A stretch of DNA of 64,000 bases from Uloborus plumipes (Eukaryota; Arthropoda; Arachnida; Araneae; Uloboridae): positions 21,549 through 85,548 of the forward strand of contig JAXGGA010004683.1 in assembly GCA_038373865.1 (NCBI GenBank). Reading direction: 5' to 3'. This document shows positions 35,393 to 46,718 of the stretch, piece by piece. Both the position numbers and the translations under genes were made by a program. The stretch's first letter is position 1, and every line of letters begins with the position of its first letter. The notes beneath the pieces are model-generated. The model worked only from the letters and a program-made list of their open reading frames with translations. It made no database searches and was not told the DNA's origin.

Positions 35393-36315
35393 TGATACTA
35401 GCATCAGAGGTTCTAGCTTAAAACTGTAAAATGCGCTGTAATAAACTGTTGAATTAGCGACTTAACAGTTTAATGCAGTAATAAAATTAATAATTTTACA
35501 CTTTAGTACTGTAAAGTTAGCAACTTTACTGTTTATTACGATAAAATTTACTGTATTATACTGTAAAAACAACAGTATGATACTAGCATCAGAGGTTCTA
35601 GCTTAAAACTGTAAAATGCGCTGTAATAAACTGTTGAATTAGCGACTTAACAGTTTAATGCAGTAATAAAATTAATAATTTTACACTTTAGTACTGTAAA
35701 GTTAGCAACTTTACTGTTTATTACGATAAAATTTACTGTATTATACTGTAAAAACAACAGTATGATACTAGCATCAGAGGTTCTAGTTTAAAACTGTAAA
35801 ATGCGCTGTAATAAACTGTTGAATTAGTGACTTAACAGTTTAATGCAGTAATAAAATTAATAATTTTACACTTTAGTACTGTAAAGTTAGCAACTTTACT
35901 GTTTATTACGATAAAATTTACTGTATTATACTGTAAAAACAACAGTATGATACTAGCATCAGAGGTTCTAGTTTAAAACTGTAAAATGCGCTGTAATAAA
36001 CTGTTGAATTAGTGACTTAACAGTTTAATGCAGTAATAAAATTAATAATTTTACACTTTAGTACTGTAAAGTTAGCAACTTTACTGTTTATAACGATAAA
36101 ATTTACTGTATTATACTGTAAAAACAACAGTATGATACTAGCATCAGAGGTTCTAGTTCAAAACTGTAAAATGCACTGTAATAAACTGTTGAATTAGCGA
36201 CTTAACAGTTAAATGCAGTAATAAAATTAATAATTTTACACTTTAGTACTGTAAAGTTAGCATCTTTACTGTTTATTACGATAAAATTTACTGTATTTTA
36301 CTGTAAAAACAACAT
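35393..36315 (+). repeat. 185-bp satellite, block 3 (five monomers, diverging)
   Basis: Monomers start at 35394, 35579, 35764, 35949 and 36134. The first two carry the AGCTTAAAAC variant. The last has several private changes (AGTTCAAAAC, TGCACTGT, ACAGTTAAATGC) and ends in CTGTAAAAACAACATTCATT, which resembles the right terminus of an ordinary ACTGTAAAA MITE. Edge monomers that diverge while central ones are homogeneous is the normal signature of unequal crossing-over. Confidence 0.95.
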
Positions 36316-36361
36316 TCATTTTTATAGATAGTGAAAAAAAATTCATGCACATAATTTAATA

Positions 36362-36535
36362 CAGTGGAGCCCGCTTAATGGAATAGCCATTTTGCCACGA
36401 AATAATATTCTAATAAACGGAATATTCCATTATCCGGGATCAAAATAATGCATTACAACTGTTTGGTATATTGAAACTGTATTATATTAAGCGGGATATT
36501 CTTTTAGCCGATATTCTAATAAGCGGGCTCGACTG
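36362..36535. mobile_element. Tigger/pogo-like MITE (CAGTGGAGCCCGC ends)
   Basis: It starts CAGTGGAGCCCGCTTAATGG and ends AATAAGCGGGCTCGACTG, with TA at 36360-36361 and 36536-36537. It is 174 bp and non-coding, and its interior repeats GGAATATTCC and GCGGGATATTC motifs. Confidence 0.88.
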
Positions 36536-36569
36536 TATTTCGCGCCGAATTCAGCGTTTATTATTTATG

Positions 36570-37075
36570 GTCAAGATGATTTTTTTCCTCCAAAAAGAAA
36601 AGAGCATTAAAAAAATTCCTAATTGATGCTTTTCAGAGCGTTGAACCGCGTGTTATTCGATAAGGGCATTCTTGTGTTGAAAATAGCATCATGCAGTGGG
36701 CCGTGATGAGCAAGTTTCTGAGAAACATCAGAATAGCTATTCAGAAAGTTAAAAGAAAAAAACTTTATTGAAAAGAAGTGGTAGGAAAATATTCATTAAA
36801 CGGATATTTTGAACAATAAAAAACATCAAATAATTATGAGGAAGAAAAGATGGGCTGGGAAAGCGAAAATGTAGTTTTACTTGTTCGTGTACTTTTGATT
36901 ATATGGAACGGGTTATTTTTTATGCTCTTCTTGGAACAGAACTGTTCTTTTTTAGATAACTATAGCTTTGGCGCTTTATCAAGATGGCTAAATGAATGTT
37001 GTAGAAAAGATCATATAATTAGACAAAACAGATTTAATTTTGTTTTGATCTACTATCTGATTCTATAACTAGTTG
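36570..37075 (+). repeat. Dispersed anchor A, copy 1
   Basis: It aligns by eye with 47885-48370: shared segments include TCTGAGAA, CATCAAATAATTATGAGGAAG/GATCAAATAATTATAAAGAAG and AGATAACTATAGCT/AGATAATTATAGCT. Divergence is high, with many indels. The 72-codon frame at 36850-37068 lies within it but is not kept in the second copy, so it is not supported as a gene. Confidence 0.6.
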
Positions 37076-38200
37076 AAGAAAAATTAAAAAAAAAATTTAA
37101 TGTTGCTTTCACCATTACATGAGTATTATTTTATGTTTTTAAAACTAGTTCACAACTCTTACGACGTATAAGACGTATATATTTTTTAATTAAATAGTTT
37201 TTTCTGAGTGGCTACATTTTTATTATTAAATCCCAGATCTTTATTTCAGCTTGATTGAAGAGGAGGAATGAGAGGCCAAGTGAAATGACTAGGATAACTT
37301 ACCATTTTCAAAATGAGCAATTAGACTGCTTAGTTAAAGAACAGTACATTTCGTAATCTTACATATTAGTTCTCTAGCTAATATGTTTATATTTTTGGTT
37401 ATGGGTCATTCCATAGTGACTAACGTAACATTCATAGCTGATTTTGTAACTGTTTTTACTCGTAACTTAAAGGATACAAAACATATTTTAGTTATGCTGG
37501 TGGATTTACAATGTTCATGGTATCTATGTATCATTTCTGCTGAGAATTTAAATCAAAATTACCGACAGTAGATATTTTTCAACCAAAATAGCAGCGTGAC
37601 TTACGTAACATTTTTGCAACCCTGAAAATGAATGCTCATGTTGTGAGGCAAACATTTCTCACAGTTAAGCAAGTGTTAAAAGTTGAATGACATATTTGAA
37701 AAATGTGTAAAGTTGTCTTTTAAAAACATAAAACACATTCATTAAATCTTGATTTTTTTAGTCTTAAGTGTCACTTTTATTCAAGATGGAGTGTGACTAA
37801 CGTAACGTAACCATCGAATAACAAGCAGTAAACACACTACAAACAATTCATTACGGCTAATCTTAGTGATAATTACAATACTTTTTCATTTTTTTAAAAC
37901 TTCTTATGTTATATGATTTTTATTTATGCTTTTATTTATTTATTTCTTGATACTTTTTTCACTTCGGTATTTTTTTTCTTCGGTTGAGGTTGACATTTCT
38001 ATTGAATGACCCTTTAGGCTCATTAGTACGGAGCAAATTAATAATAATAACTTTTTTTCTTTTGTTAATTTCAATGTATTTATTTTTATAACCATTATTT
38101 TGTAGTTCTTTATTTATTTAATTGTTTTTGAACTTCTGCACTGCAAAAACATCTTGCTCAACGAGTAATCGAAACAAGAAAATCCCAATTAATAAGAAAC
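37076..38200. other. AT-rich sequence between anchors A and B
   Basis: Nothing coding is recognised. The phrase GTGACTTACGTAACAT or GTGACTAACGTAAC occurs three times (37415, 37593 and 37793 region), which may be a minor local repeat. Confidence 0.4.
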
Positions 38201-38254
38201 CAACGGCCTAACAATATTGTTGATACAATTTCCTTCATTGATATCATCGTAGTA

Positions 38255-38460
38255 TCCTTAACGTATAACAGCCGACGCTCTTACACCCTAGCTTGATGCC
38301 AACTCCAGAATGGTTTGGCACAAAATTATCACTGATGAAATTAGGCATAGGCCGAAGAAAAACTCGTATCACCTCTCAATAAATCAATGGCTACAGGACC
38401 TAATGGTCTGAAACTCGATACAACAGAAAAGCAAGAAAGCAAGAAATAAATACAAGCAGT
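38255..38460 (+). repeat. Dispersed anchor B, copy 1
   Basis: TTGATGCCAACTCCAGAATG, then CTGATGAAATTAGGCATAGG and AATAAATCAATGG. The same string, diverged, occurs at 42590-42830, 50390-50530 and 55930-56170. It is a four-copy family in this window, of unknown nature; short frames through it are not conserved between copies. Confidence 0.7.
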
Positions 38461-38929
38461 CTATTGCTTCTTACATTAATAAAGATAATTAACTGGTTCA
38501 TTACATTTGTGCATCTATTTTTCGTCACAAGCCGGAACAATTAGCTTTAAAATGAGTTGTCAATCATAGAGTTTGATAAAAAAAATAAGAAAGTTTTATC
38601 ATGATAAAGAAAACAGGATAGATAAATAATGTATAATATGATTGTTACTAAAAACAATCGAACAAGGAATACATAAAAACGGTCTTTTGTATCGTGTATT
38701 GGTTAAAATAAAGCTGATTCATTACTTAAGTTGATTCTAATAAAAAGCTTGATTTATAGCTATTTTTTTTGAAAGTACAATTGTTCTCCTTTTTAAAAAA
38801 ATGTATTGAATTTAATCTTAGAACCCACTTACACTACAATGACCACCTGCATGGGTCAAAGGAATGAAATCTCTATTTTTCCTTGTCTTCTTTTTTTCTA
38901 AAAATAATTTAAAGAATCGTAACAATTGT

Positions 38930-39140
38930 TTCTCTTCCCCAAATGTCAGAAAGTAAACAAGTTTTTTTTTTCGCTAAAACCTATCTAGCACGTTTCGCAA
39001 ACATAATCCAGATAAATTTTCAGTGGAGAGAGATAAAACTGGAGATGTTTCCGAAAAAGAAATTCTGAAAAAGAAACTAAATACTAAGCAAACACGGGTG
39101 ATCTTAGTTTCGAAATAATTGGTATCAAAACGCATTAAGC
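38930..39140 (+). repeat. Dispersed anchor C, copy 1
   Basis: CAGAAAGTAAACAAGTTTTT, then ATCTAGCACGTTTCGCAAAC and ATAATCCAGATAAATTTTCA. It aligns with 52735-52965. It follows A and B in the same order in both places. Confidence 0.7.
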
Positions 39141-39461
39141 TAGAGATTCTGATTGTCTAAGCGAGCGATCACTGCCTTTCATACCATTTACGTTTTTTTT
39201 TCTTTGATCGAAACAATTCACCTATCAAAAAAAAAAAAAAAAAAAAGTTGAAAAAAAAAAATGGAAAAAAAGAAACTAAAATTTTTAAACCAAAACTCAT
39301 GTTATGGCTGGATGAAACTATCTTATATCCTGCTTTGAATTATTTCGCTTTTTTGCATTTTTTTTTGTTTCACTTTTTTTCTCTTTTTACGTTATTTTCC
39401 TCATGAAAAAAAAAACTTCTTTTTTCACACACAAACCGGTATGTATATATTTTCTCCTTAA

Positions 39462-40202
39462 GGCTACAATGGAGTATGAAAATCATTTTTTTCAATTTTG
39501 AAGATACAGTTCTGAATTTTTTATGAGTTTTAGACCCTTATGAGGGGAAGTAATGTATAAAGTTTTGTTGTAAATTTCTGAATAGTTTTTGAAATACAGA
39601 GAATACTGTATTTTTTAATCGTAAATATTTGAACCGCAAAAACCACTCCATGCAGACCAATTTTTTTAAAAACTTGATTCTTTCAATTTTTCTAAATGCC
39701 TATTTCATATTTAAAGAAAAGTTGGGGAGCAAAATTTCATTAACCGCAATATTTAGGGAAAAATGTGTCAAAAACTGAGTTCTTGTTAAAATTTCCAATT
39801 TTTCTGAAAAACGTCAATAAAATTTGGATTTAAAGCTGATTTAAAAAAAAAAGAAATGAGAATACTGAAAATTTGCTCCCCAACTTTTTTTTATTTGTAT
39901 ATTTTGATCAAGCTGAAAAAAACTCAGAGTGATTAAACATATATTGAACTGCAGGGAGCATTTGGAAGATACGCATGAATTTAAATTTTACGATTCTGAG
40001 ATATATGCATTTAAATGAAACATTTGGTTACAAATGTACTGACAGAATACTGAAAAAATAGCTTATAACTTCGGTAAAAATAGTACGAATTGAAAATTTT
40101 TTTTTGCTATGAATTACGCACAGTTCAGAGATTAATTTTAAGAAAAAAATGAAAAATCAAAATTTTGGTCAATTTTTCGCATTTTAAGACTCCATTGTAG
40201 CC
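39462..40202. mobile_element. TTAA-flanked MITE with GGCTACAATGGAGT ends
   Basis: The termini are GGCTACAATGGAGT and ACTCCATTGTAGCC (one mismatch near the inner end), and TTAA flanks both sides (39458-39461 and 40203-40206). TTAA targets occur in piggyBac and Kolobok elements; the ends lack the CCC start of piggyBac, so Kolobok-like is possible. The 741 bp hold no coding frame. Confidence 0.8.
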
Positions 40203-40642
40203 TTAAAAGTTTATCTTTATGTATATCGGAGAATAGAGTATTGTTCATTCAAAACACCTTTAATGTTGGGATAAACTATTTTGGCTAAGAAAATTATTTA
40301 CCGCTATGCGAAAGTAAAAGCAAGCAGTAGTCTCTCAAGTATGTTTTGAAAAGTGAAGGCTTTCACGTAGTTGTCTCTATCACATTTATTTCACTTTGCC
40401 TAAAGCAAGATAACAATATAAACCGTAAAAACTGTTATTTTAAGGAAGTATTATTTGCCTTTGTGTTTGTAGTTATTCGTTGGTCATTCCTTTGTATGCA
40501 TTGTGGCATCGATTGAATTTAGTATCAAATGTTCTTCAAGTTATTTTTTTATTTGTTAAATGTTGCTGTTAATTGATAAGCTGTTGCTAATGAGAAAAAT
40601 ATGTATAAATTAAACAGTGGAATCCGGGATTGCATTCATTAC

Positions 40643-41022
40643 ACACTGTAAAACAATGAATGTTGTTTTTACAGTATAATGCAGTTAGTTTTACAGTAAT
40701 AAACTGTAAAATTGCTAACCTTACAGTAATAAACTGTAAAACTGCTGAGTTTACAGTAATAAACTGTAAAATTGAGAATTTTACAGCTTATTATCGTGCA
40801 ATTTAGTTTTGAACTGGAACCTCTGCTGTCAGTATTATACTGTTGTTTTTACAGTATAATACAGACAAATTTAACGGCAATAAACTGTAAAATTTTAAAC
40901 TGTACGGTAAGGAACTGTAAAATTGCTAGTTTTACAGTTTATTACTGTGCATTTTACAGATTTTAATTGGAGCCTCGGCTGCCAGTATTGTACTGCAAAA
41001 ACAGTTCATTCTTTGCAGTGCA
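40643..41022. mobile_element. ACTGTAAAA-family MITE (complete copy)
   Basis: It starts CACTGTAAAACAATGAATG and ends CAGTTCATTCTTTGCAGTG. It has two internal modules, each with TTACAGTAATAAACTGTAAAA-type motifs and the AACCTCTGCTGTCAGTATTAT box. The box orientation is opposite to that in the satellite. The next element (41026) lies three bases downstream. Frames at 40772-41141 run through repeat motifs. Confidence 0.82.
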
Positions 41023-41025
41023 CTA

Positions 41026-41441
41026 CCCGAGTAGCATCAACTCATCGGATTTTGCTCGACCGATATCGAACTCCTCGTAAACTGATCCCGAAACGCACGA
41101 TGACATCGTTCCGATCAGTATCCGAGCACGGTTTTCGATGAGCTACTTTTCATCGGAAAGCGAGATCCTTCCGATCCACTTTCCCGATGAAAATAAGCCG
41201 AGCGTCCAAAATTGATCCTAAATTCATCGACACGGGACTGCACTGCTCGTAAACTGCTCTAAATCTCATCGTATTTCGAGCAAAACTCATCGGATTTTGC
41301 TGCTCGGATTCTGTTTGGCCGATGAGACAGATTGGAGCAATTCCCGATAAGAACTCATGGAATCCGATCATCGGCCGATGAGAATTTCGTCGGGTTTCGA
41401 TGGATGGCCGATCATGGCCCGATGAGATTATGCTGCTAGGG
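41026..41441. mobile_element. CCCAAGTAGCA-type MITE with CCGAT clusters, copy 2
   Basis: It begins CCCGAGTAGCATCAACTCAT and ends ATTATGCTGCTAGGG, with TA on both sides. It aligns with 22812-23166 but has an extra internal segment near 41190-41240. CCGATGAG/CATCGG motifs recur throughout. The minus-strand frame at 41150-41470 is motif read-through. Confidence 0.75.
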
Positions 41442-41658
41442 TAGTTACCTCTCAAGACCAGTTGCTCCACCCGTATCGTAATAAAAACTTAGTATTAATA
41501 GCTTTGCTTAGAATTACCCGGTGATTTATATGCATAATAGTTATTATAGAACTACTGTCATTTCTAGCAAAGGTTTTATCAATCATAAACAAATTGAACA
41601 CTAGTTTGCTCAAGCAAGTTATTTTGACTGCTTCTGCAATGTAGCTATTATACATAAA

Positions 41659-41978
41659 TGTAGGATGGCTTGGAATTCCTTGAGATTGCTAGGGAATTCC
41701 TTCATGAATCATCATAAGAATGTAATGCTTGTGTAGTTCCTTGGATTGTCGCCAACGGTCATGTGACGTCGCCGTGCCGTCGTGGTCCAAAGAGAAAGTA
41801 GTTAGACGCAGACTGGAGAAGACGTCTCCAACTGAATTTAAAGTTAAATTAATTCTTTATGTTTTCTGTGTACTGTGTGGTCTGTACTGTATATTAAATG
41901 TTTGATATTAACAGTTGCCCTGAGTCATTTCCCATATAAATTAATCGAAAATGAAGGAGGAGTGAGGACGTAACTACA
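41659..41978 (+). mobile_element. Possible solo LTR
   Basis: The segment starts TGTAGGATGGC and ends GGACGTAACTACA, so TG..CA limits with a TGTA..TACA inverted match. It is more GC-rich than its surroundings, has ATTAAATG near a plausible poly(A) zone and is followed by ATTG. This is LTR-like, but I see no five-base duplication, no partner LTR and no gag or pol. Confidence 0.3.
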
Positions 41979-42589
41979 ATTGTTGATAAATAAATTCATA
42001 TGTTGTACGAAAAGTCACAAAAATCTAAAAAAAAGCGTCATTATAAAAGAAGTTTTTGAACCGTATTTTAAATTACAAAGCAGTCAAAATGAGTGATTGG
42101 GCAGAAGGAGCACACATTTACACTCGTTTACACCACACTCTCTCTCATACACACACCTATAGCAATTTGTCATTTCAAAAAAACATAATCTGAATTCAAG
42201 GTGTTTAAAGTAGTTACTTATTTATTTGTTTATTAATTTTAAATATAAGTATTGATTTTCAAAAAAAAAAAAACGTAAAAAATCTCAAAAGTATTAAGAA
42301 AAACTATAAAGCCAGTAAGAAAAACCATTACACATAACTATCAATCTATAAATTCTATTTATTTTTAATTGATATATAGATGGCTTGATAGATAGAGAGA
42401 GATAACTTAATTTAAACTCTTAATATTTCGTTAACAGATTTTAACTTAGGTATATTTTTACAGTTCAATAACACACTTATATGGACATTAGCTATCAAAA
42501 GGAAACTGGAAAGAATCCTGGAGCAAAATATCAATTACATTTCATTCCTCCCTTTCTCTATTCTTGTCTTTTAAGGCTCTTCTAAGGCT

Positions 42590-42830
42590 TCCGAGACGAC
42601 GCCGTTAGGTATTTGCTTTGATGCCGACCCCAGAATGATTTGGAACAAAAGTTATCGCTGATGAAATTAGGCATTGGCTAGGAAATCTTCTTACCACCTT
42701 CTCTCGTAAATCAATGCGATGCCTTCGGGAGCGAGAGGTCAGAAAAGCGAAAGAATGGGAAGAAATGTTAGCATGGTAATTTGCGGCTGAAATATGCTAC
42801 AGGAGCTGCTTGGTTTAGAGTTTCAAAACC
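42590..42830 (+). repeat. Dispersed anchor B, copy 2
   Basis: ACGCCGTTAGGTATTTGCTT, then TGATGCCGACCCCAGAATGA and ATTAGGCATTGGCTAGGAAA, ending with ATGCTACAGGAGCTGCTTGG. Its closest relative is 55930-56170, which shares the flanks on both sides; 38255 and 50390 are more distant. Confidence 0.75.
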
Positions 42831-42990
42831 TGAGGACCTGTGAAACTTGTGAAAGCATTTTGCGAATAGGTACAGATTTTTGATTATTTTTTTATTCCTC
42901 CTTTTTGTAATTGAACACTTATTCAGTATTTAAAAATTTTTATGTACGAGTAACTTAATAGTGACAATTTTACTGTTGTTTACAAGTACA

Positions 42991-43419
42991 TTCTAAAGTA
43001 TATGAATATCATATTATTTTCATAGTTAGTTCACTTTATATTATGATTGTAATTGCACTCAGAACATTGAAAATGCTATTTTCACTGTTACGGACTCTAC
43101 ATTGAATTTTTCTTTAAATCTGATGTCTTAAACCGATTTTTAAGCCAAAACTGGTACTTGAGACAGATAAAGTAAAGACTCACCTCTAATATAGCTAACA
43201 ATTTTAATTAAAACGCGCGTTCCATAAAAAATTATGGATTGTGAAAATGATGAATGCAGAGTCCGTAATAATGATTGGAATAAAAGTTTAGTTTTTAAAG
43301 AAAAATTCAATGTAGAGCTCGTAACAGTGAAAATTGCATTTTCAATGTTTTGAGTGCAATTACAAACATAATATAAAGTGAACTATGAAAACAATATGAT
43401 ATTTATATACTTTAAAATC
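42991..43419. repeat. Inverted repeat, arms about 120 bp
   Basis: The left arm 42991-43118 (with TTCACTTTATATTATGATTG and TCTACATTGAATTTTTCTTT) is mirrored by 43304-43419. The spacer of about 185 bases is unique. There is no clear target duplication. It could be a MITE or a simple inverted duplication. Confidence 0.8.
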
Positions 43420-43512
43420 TACTTTTTCAATATATTTATAAAAATTTTAAACTTTTAACTTAAAAAGTTTTGTACGGACACCCATACGTCACAAATACCG
43501 TTAAATGCCCCT

Positions 43513-43567
43513 ACCATAAAATTACCTGTATTATACTGTAAAACCAACAACTATTTTTTACAGTGTG
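43513..43567. mobile_element. ACTGTAAAA-family MITE terminal fragment
   Basis: TGTATTATACTGTAAAACC followed by ACTATTTTTTACAGTGTG is the right end of the family; the rest of the copy is missing. Confidence 0.65.
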
Positions 43568-44490
43568 TTTAACTAATCTCACATAGTATTATATTGCCAT
43601 GGAAAGTGAATAACTATATTTGCACAAATGAGTTTTTGAGGTATTTGAAAAAAAGCAATTTGGCATTCCACACGAACAACAACGAAATGGTGGAACTTGA
43701 CGCTTTTTTCGTGCCTTAAGAAAAATATATCATTTTCTTTCTTTTTAGTAGCTTTTGTATTCAGGCTTTATTCATTCCTTATTAGTTTATTTATTTCTTA
43801 ATTTTATGAAAAAGTACATATGCAAAGAGATGGAAAGAAAGAAAGAAAAAATAATAAATAGAGCAAAAAACAAAACCTATAGAACCGAAAACGAACACCG
43901 GCCATAAATTGTGACTTAGATTTTGCTTAGCTTTATTCTTATAGTTTTTATCATTGCTAACTAATTTGTATTTAGTAATTTGAAACGAAGAAGCATACGT
44001 TTTGTAATATTAGTGATATTTCGTTTTCCTCCTTTTTTTCTGTTTATTTTTCCTTTCAAAAGTTCAAGTCAATTTGATTAAAAAAATTGAAGCAATTTTT
44101 CTGTAAACTGAATTCTAGTAAGACTATAAAATAATAATAATAATAATAATAGTATGATTAAAAGTTATCATGCCAGTTATAATAATACAAATATTGTAAA
44201 GATATGATGCCATAGAAAGAGATAAAACTCATACTTTTTGTATCAGTAGAATGTCTCTAGAATATTTATTACTACTTTATACCTTGAAAGAGTACAAAAA
44301 CATTCTTTCACACAAACTAGCTGACATATTTTTGAAAAAAATTTACACACTCTCTTGCTGTCTTTTACTCGCGTGTAATACATTTTTAAAATCCGCGTTT
44401 CAAAACAAAAGCTTTTTTTTCCTTGTCTTAGGATTTTTTTGAAAACTTTTTGATTTTTTTTCCAAGAAAAAAATCAATACGGATCATATT
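43568..44490. other. AT-rich sequence, no gene seen
   Basis: It contains an (AAT)n tract at 44130-44150. The frame at 44251-44442 is L/F/K-rich with no domain. Confidence 0.45.
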
Positions 44491-44494
44491 TTAA

Positions 44495-44680
44495 GACCAG
44501 AAAAACTGTTTTTGTGGTGTTCTCTAATCTTTGTGCTGATGATACTAGTGTTTAAACAAAGATTAGTTTCATCAGAAATCATACCAGAAGAAAAAAAGAA
44601 CTACGTATTGATTTTTTTCAAATTTAAATCTTTAATCTTGTAAGCTTTTTATTAGTGAAAAGCCCTTGCAAAGGTAAACA
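44495..44680 (+). repeat. Dispersed anchor E, copy 1
   Basis: TGTTTTTGTGGTGTTCTCTA, then GTGTTTAAACAAAGATTAGT and TTCATCAGAAATCATACC align with 56835-56935. It follows B copy 2, just as the partner follows B copy 4. Confidence 0.6.
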
Positions 44681-44983
44681 TGGATTTTTTTTCGCAAAAC
44701 GCAAAGCAAAATACATTATCATAGTGTACTTCTAAATTGTTTTAAGAGGCTGAAAAATATTTTTTTACAAAGTTCAAAACATAAGAAGTATTATAAAACG
44801 CATTGACAGCATTTTTATTTAACCAAAAAGGGCAAATTTTATTTGTATACCTTTCTTGTTATTCATCTTCTAAATTGTATATTCTTAGGAGAAACACATA
44901 AAGGAAAAAAAAGTAATGCATATGATAGATTCTTCATATTTATGTGCTCATTCTTCAATCAACTAATTAATTAATTATTAATA

Positions 44984-45355
44984 CACTGTAAAACATATAC
45001 GTTTTTACAGTATAATACAGCAAATGTTACAGTAAGAAACTGAAACTGTTAATTTTACGGTAGTAAAATGTAAAATTGCTAGTTTAAAGTGTTAAACTAT
45101 AAAATTGCTAGTTTCACAGTTTATTACTGTGCATTTTACAGTTTTAAACTGGAACCGCTGCTGCAAGTATATTCTGTTGTTTTTACAGTATAATTCAGCT
45201 AATTTTACAGTAATAAACTGTACAATTGTTAGTTTTACAGTGATAAACTGTAAAAAAACCAGTTTTACAGTTTATTACTGTGCTTTAACAGTTTTAAATT
45301 GAAACCTCTGCAGCTAGTATTATACTGTAAAAACAACATCTTATTTTTTGCAGTT
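44984..45355. mobile_element. ACTGTAAAA-family MITE (complete copy)
   Basis: It begins CACTGTAAAACATATACG with TA outside, and ends ACATCTTATTTTTTGCAG with TA two bases on. It holds two internal modules. The frame at 45105-45302 is repeat read-through. Confidence 0.8.
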
Positions 45356-45613
45356 TAGTGACATTTGAATACTTTAGTACTTCATATTGATATTATGATT
45401 TTGTTTGAATGATTTTTATAGATTTCAATTTGTTATACTATCAATCAATGTTGTTACATAATCTAACCTTATCTCCCACCTTGCTTAAACCAACATCAAG
45501 TAGTGTCGGATGAACTATTTTCAACTAGTTTTAAGGATACCACCATTAAAACCAGAAATATCATTTTGCTTGCCAGTGAATTTACGACTTGTACACTAGA
45601 AGAGAATGTTATA

Positions 45614-46718
45614 CACAGCAAAAAAATGAACTGTGGTTTTTACAGCCTAATTCAGGCAGGCGAGGTTCCAATTTTAAAACTGTTAAATCCACAGTATTTA
45701 AACTGCTGAACTAGTAATTTCAGTTTCTTACTGTAAAGCAAGCAATTTTAAAGTTTATTGCTGTAAAATTTAGCTGTGTTATACAGTAAAAACAACAGTA
45801 TAATACAGGCAGCAGAGGTTCCAAATCAAAACTGCAAAATGCGCGGTAATAAAGTCTCCATATAACGAAGTCACAAGGGACAATTAAAAAGGTTCGTTAT
45901 ATAGAAACTTCGCTTTAAAGAAAATAGTAAATTTCTATGCTTAATTTTTCAATAAGGGCTATACATGTGTAAGTAGTACATTAGGTTAATTCTCACTTTA
46001 CTATTTTTAGAATAAATACATTTTAGCAAGAAATAAATACTGTGCATATTTTGAAGTTATAAATGTAACGCAGTGAATGAATTAAGAAATAAAACTAGTT
46101 AAATTAATTTATCAACCTATTAAATTGTATCAGGAATTCTACTCGCATCTGTAGTCTAATTGGTGAATTTTTGCAAATTTTTACATTAATAAATTAAAAG
46201 AATCAAACCTGAACTTGGTCGACGACACTAGTTTTACTTTAAAAATAGTCTATGATTTTTTGCTGCACTTTGGAAACACTTTGCTCTTAAAATTCTTCTC
46301 ATGTATGAAGTGATTCTTCACAAAGTAAGCCTTCACAAAAGCAGTAGAAGAAAGACTTCTATTTTCCCGAACATTGACACTTTCTCCCATAAAAACTTCG
46401 CAATAGAGGAATTGGGCCATTTGATATTCGTTAAAGGGAGACAAATTTACATGCTTTTTTACTGAAACTTTCTGTGTCACAGAAAAGGTTTCGTTATATA
46501 GAGAACTTCGCTAAATAGAGTGTTCGTTATATGGAGACTCGACTGTATTTAATTAGCAACTTTACAGTTTAATGCAGTAAAATTAATAATTTTACACTTT
46601 AGTACTGTTAAGTTAGCGAATTTACAGTATATTACTGTAAAATTAGAATTTTTTTCAGTTAATTACTATAAAATTAGCTGTATTAATACTGTAAAAACAA
46701 CATTATTTTTTACAGTGT
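45614..46718. mobile_element. ACTGTAAAA-family MITE interrupted by a Tigger-like element
   Basis: The left part 45614-45848 starts CACAGCAAAAAAATGAACTG with TA outside. The right part 46547-46718 ends ACATTATTTTTTACAGTG before TA. The Tigger-like element at 45849-46545 separates them. Without it the MITE would be about 410 bp, a normal length for the family. Confidence 0.78.
45849..46545. mobile_element. Tigger/pogo-like element nested in a MITE
   Basis: The right terminus TTCGTTATATGGAGACTCGACTG is matched at the left by AGTCTCCATATAACGAA, whose outermost bases have mutated. TA lies on the right (46546-46547) and TA at 45847-45848 on the left. TTCGTTATATAGA motifs repeat just inside both ends. 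The minus frame at 46250-46480 (76 codons, with FNEYQMAQFLYCEVFMGESV) is the only internal frame. I do not recognise it as transposase, though a worn piece of one is possible. Confidence 0.75.

Larger units (their letters stand above)
30221..35393 (+). repeat. Tandem duplication of a 2587-bp composite (7 monomers + transposon)
   Basis: 30221-32807 and 32808-35393 are almost identical, each seven 185-bp monomers followed by the 1.29-kb transposon. The only difference I notice is one T in a T-run (8 at 32117-32124, 7 at the matching site near 34704). Both start with the same variant monomer, so the duplication copied the composite as a unit. This fits recent unequal exchange in the array, or duplicated assembly of one locus. 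Confidence 0.93.

Noticed and set aside
30221..36315. CRISPR array
   Set aside because: The repeats are directly abutting 185-bp monomers without unique spacers, in a eukaryotic context and with no cas genes.
41150..41470. 106-codon minus-strand protein
   Set aside because: It runs through the CCGAT-motif MITE and past its end, and the related copy at 22812 does not preserve the frame.
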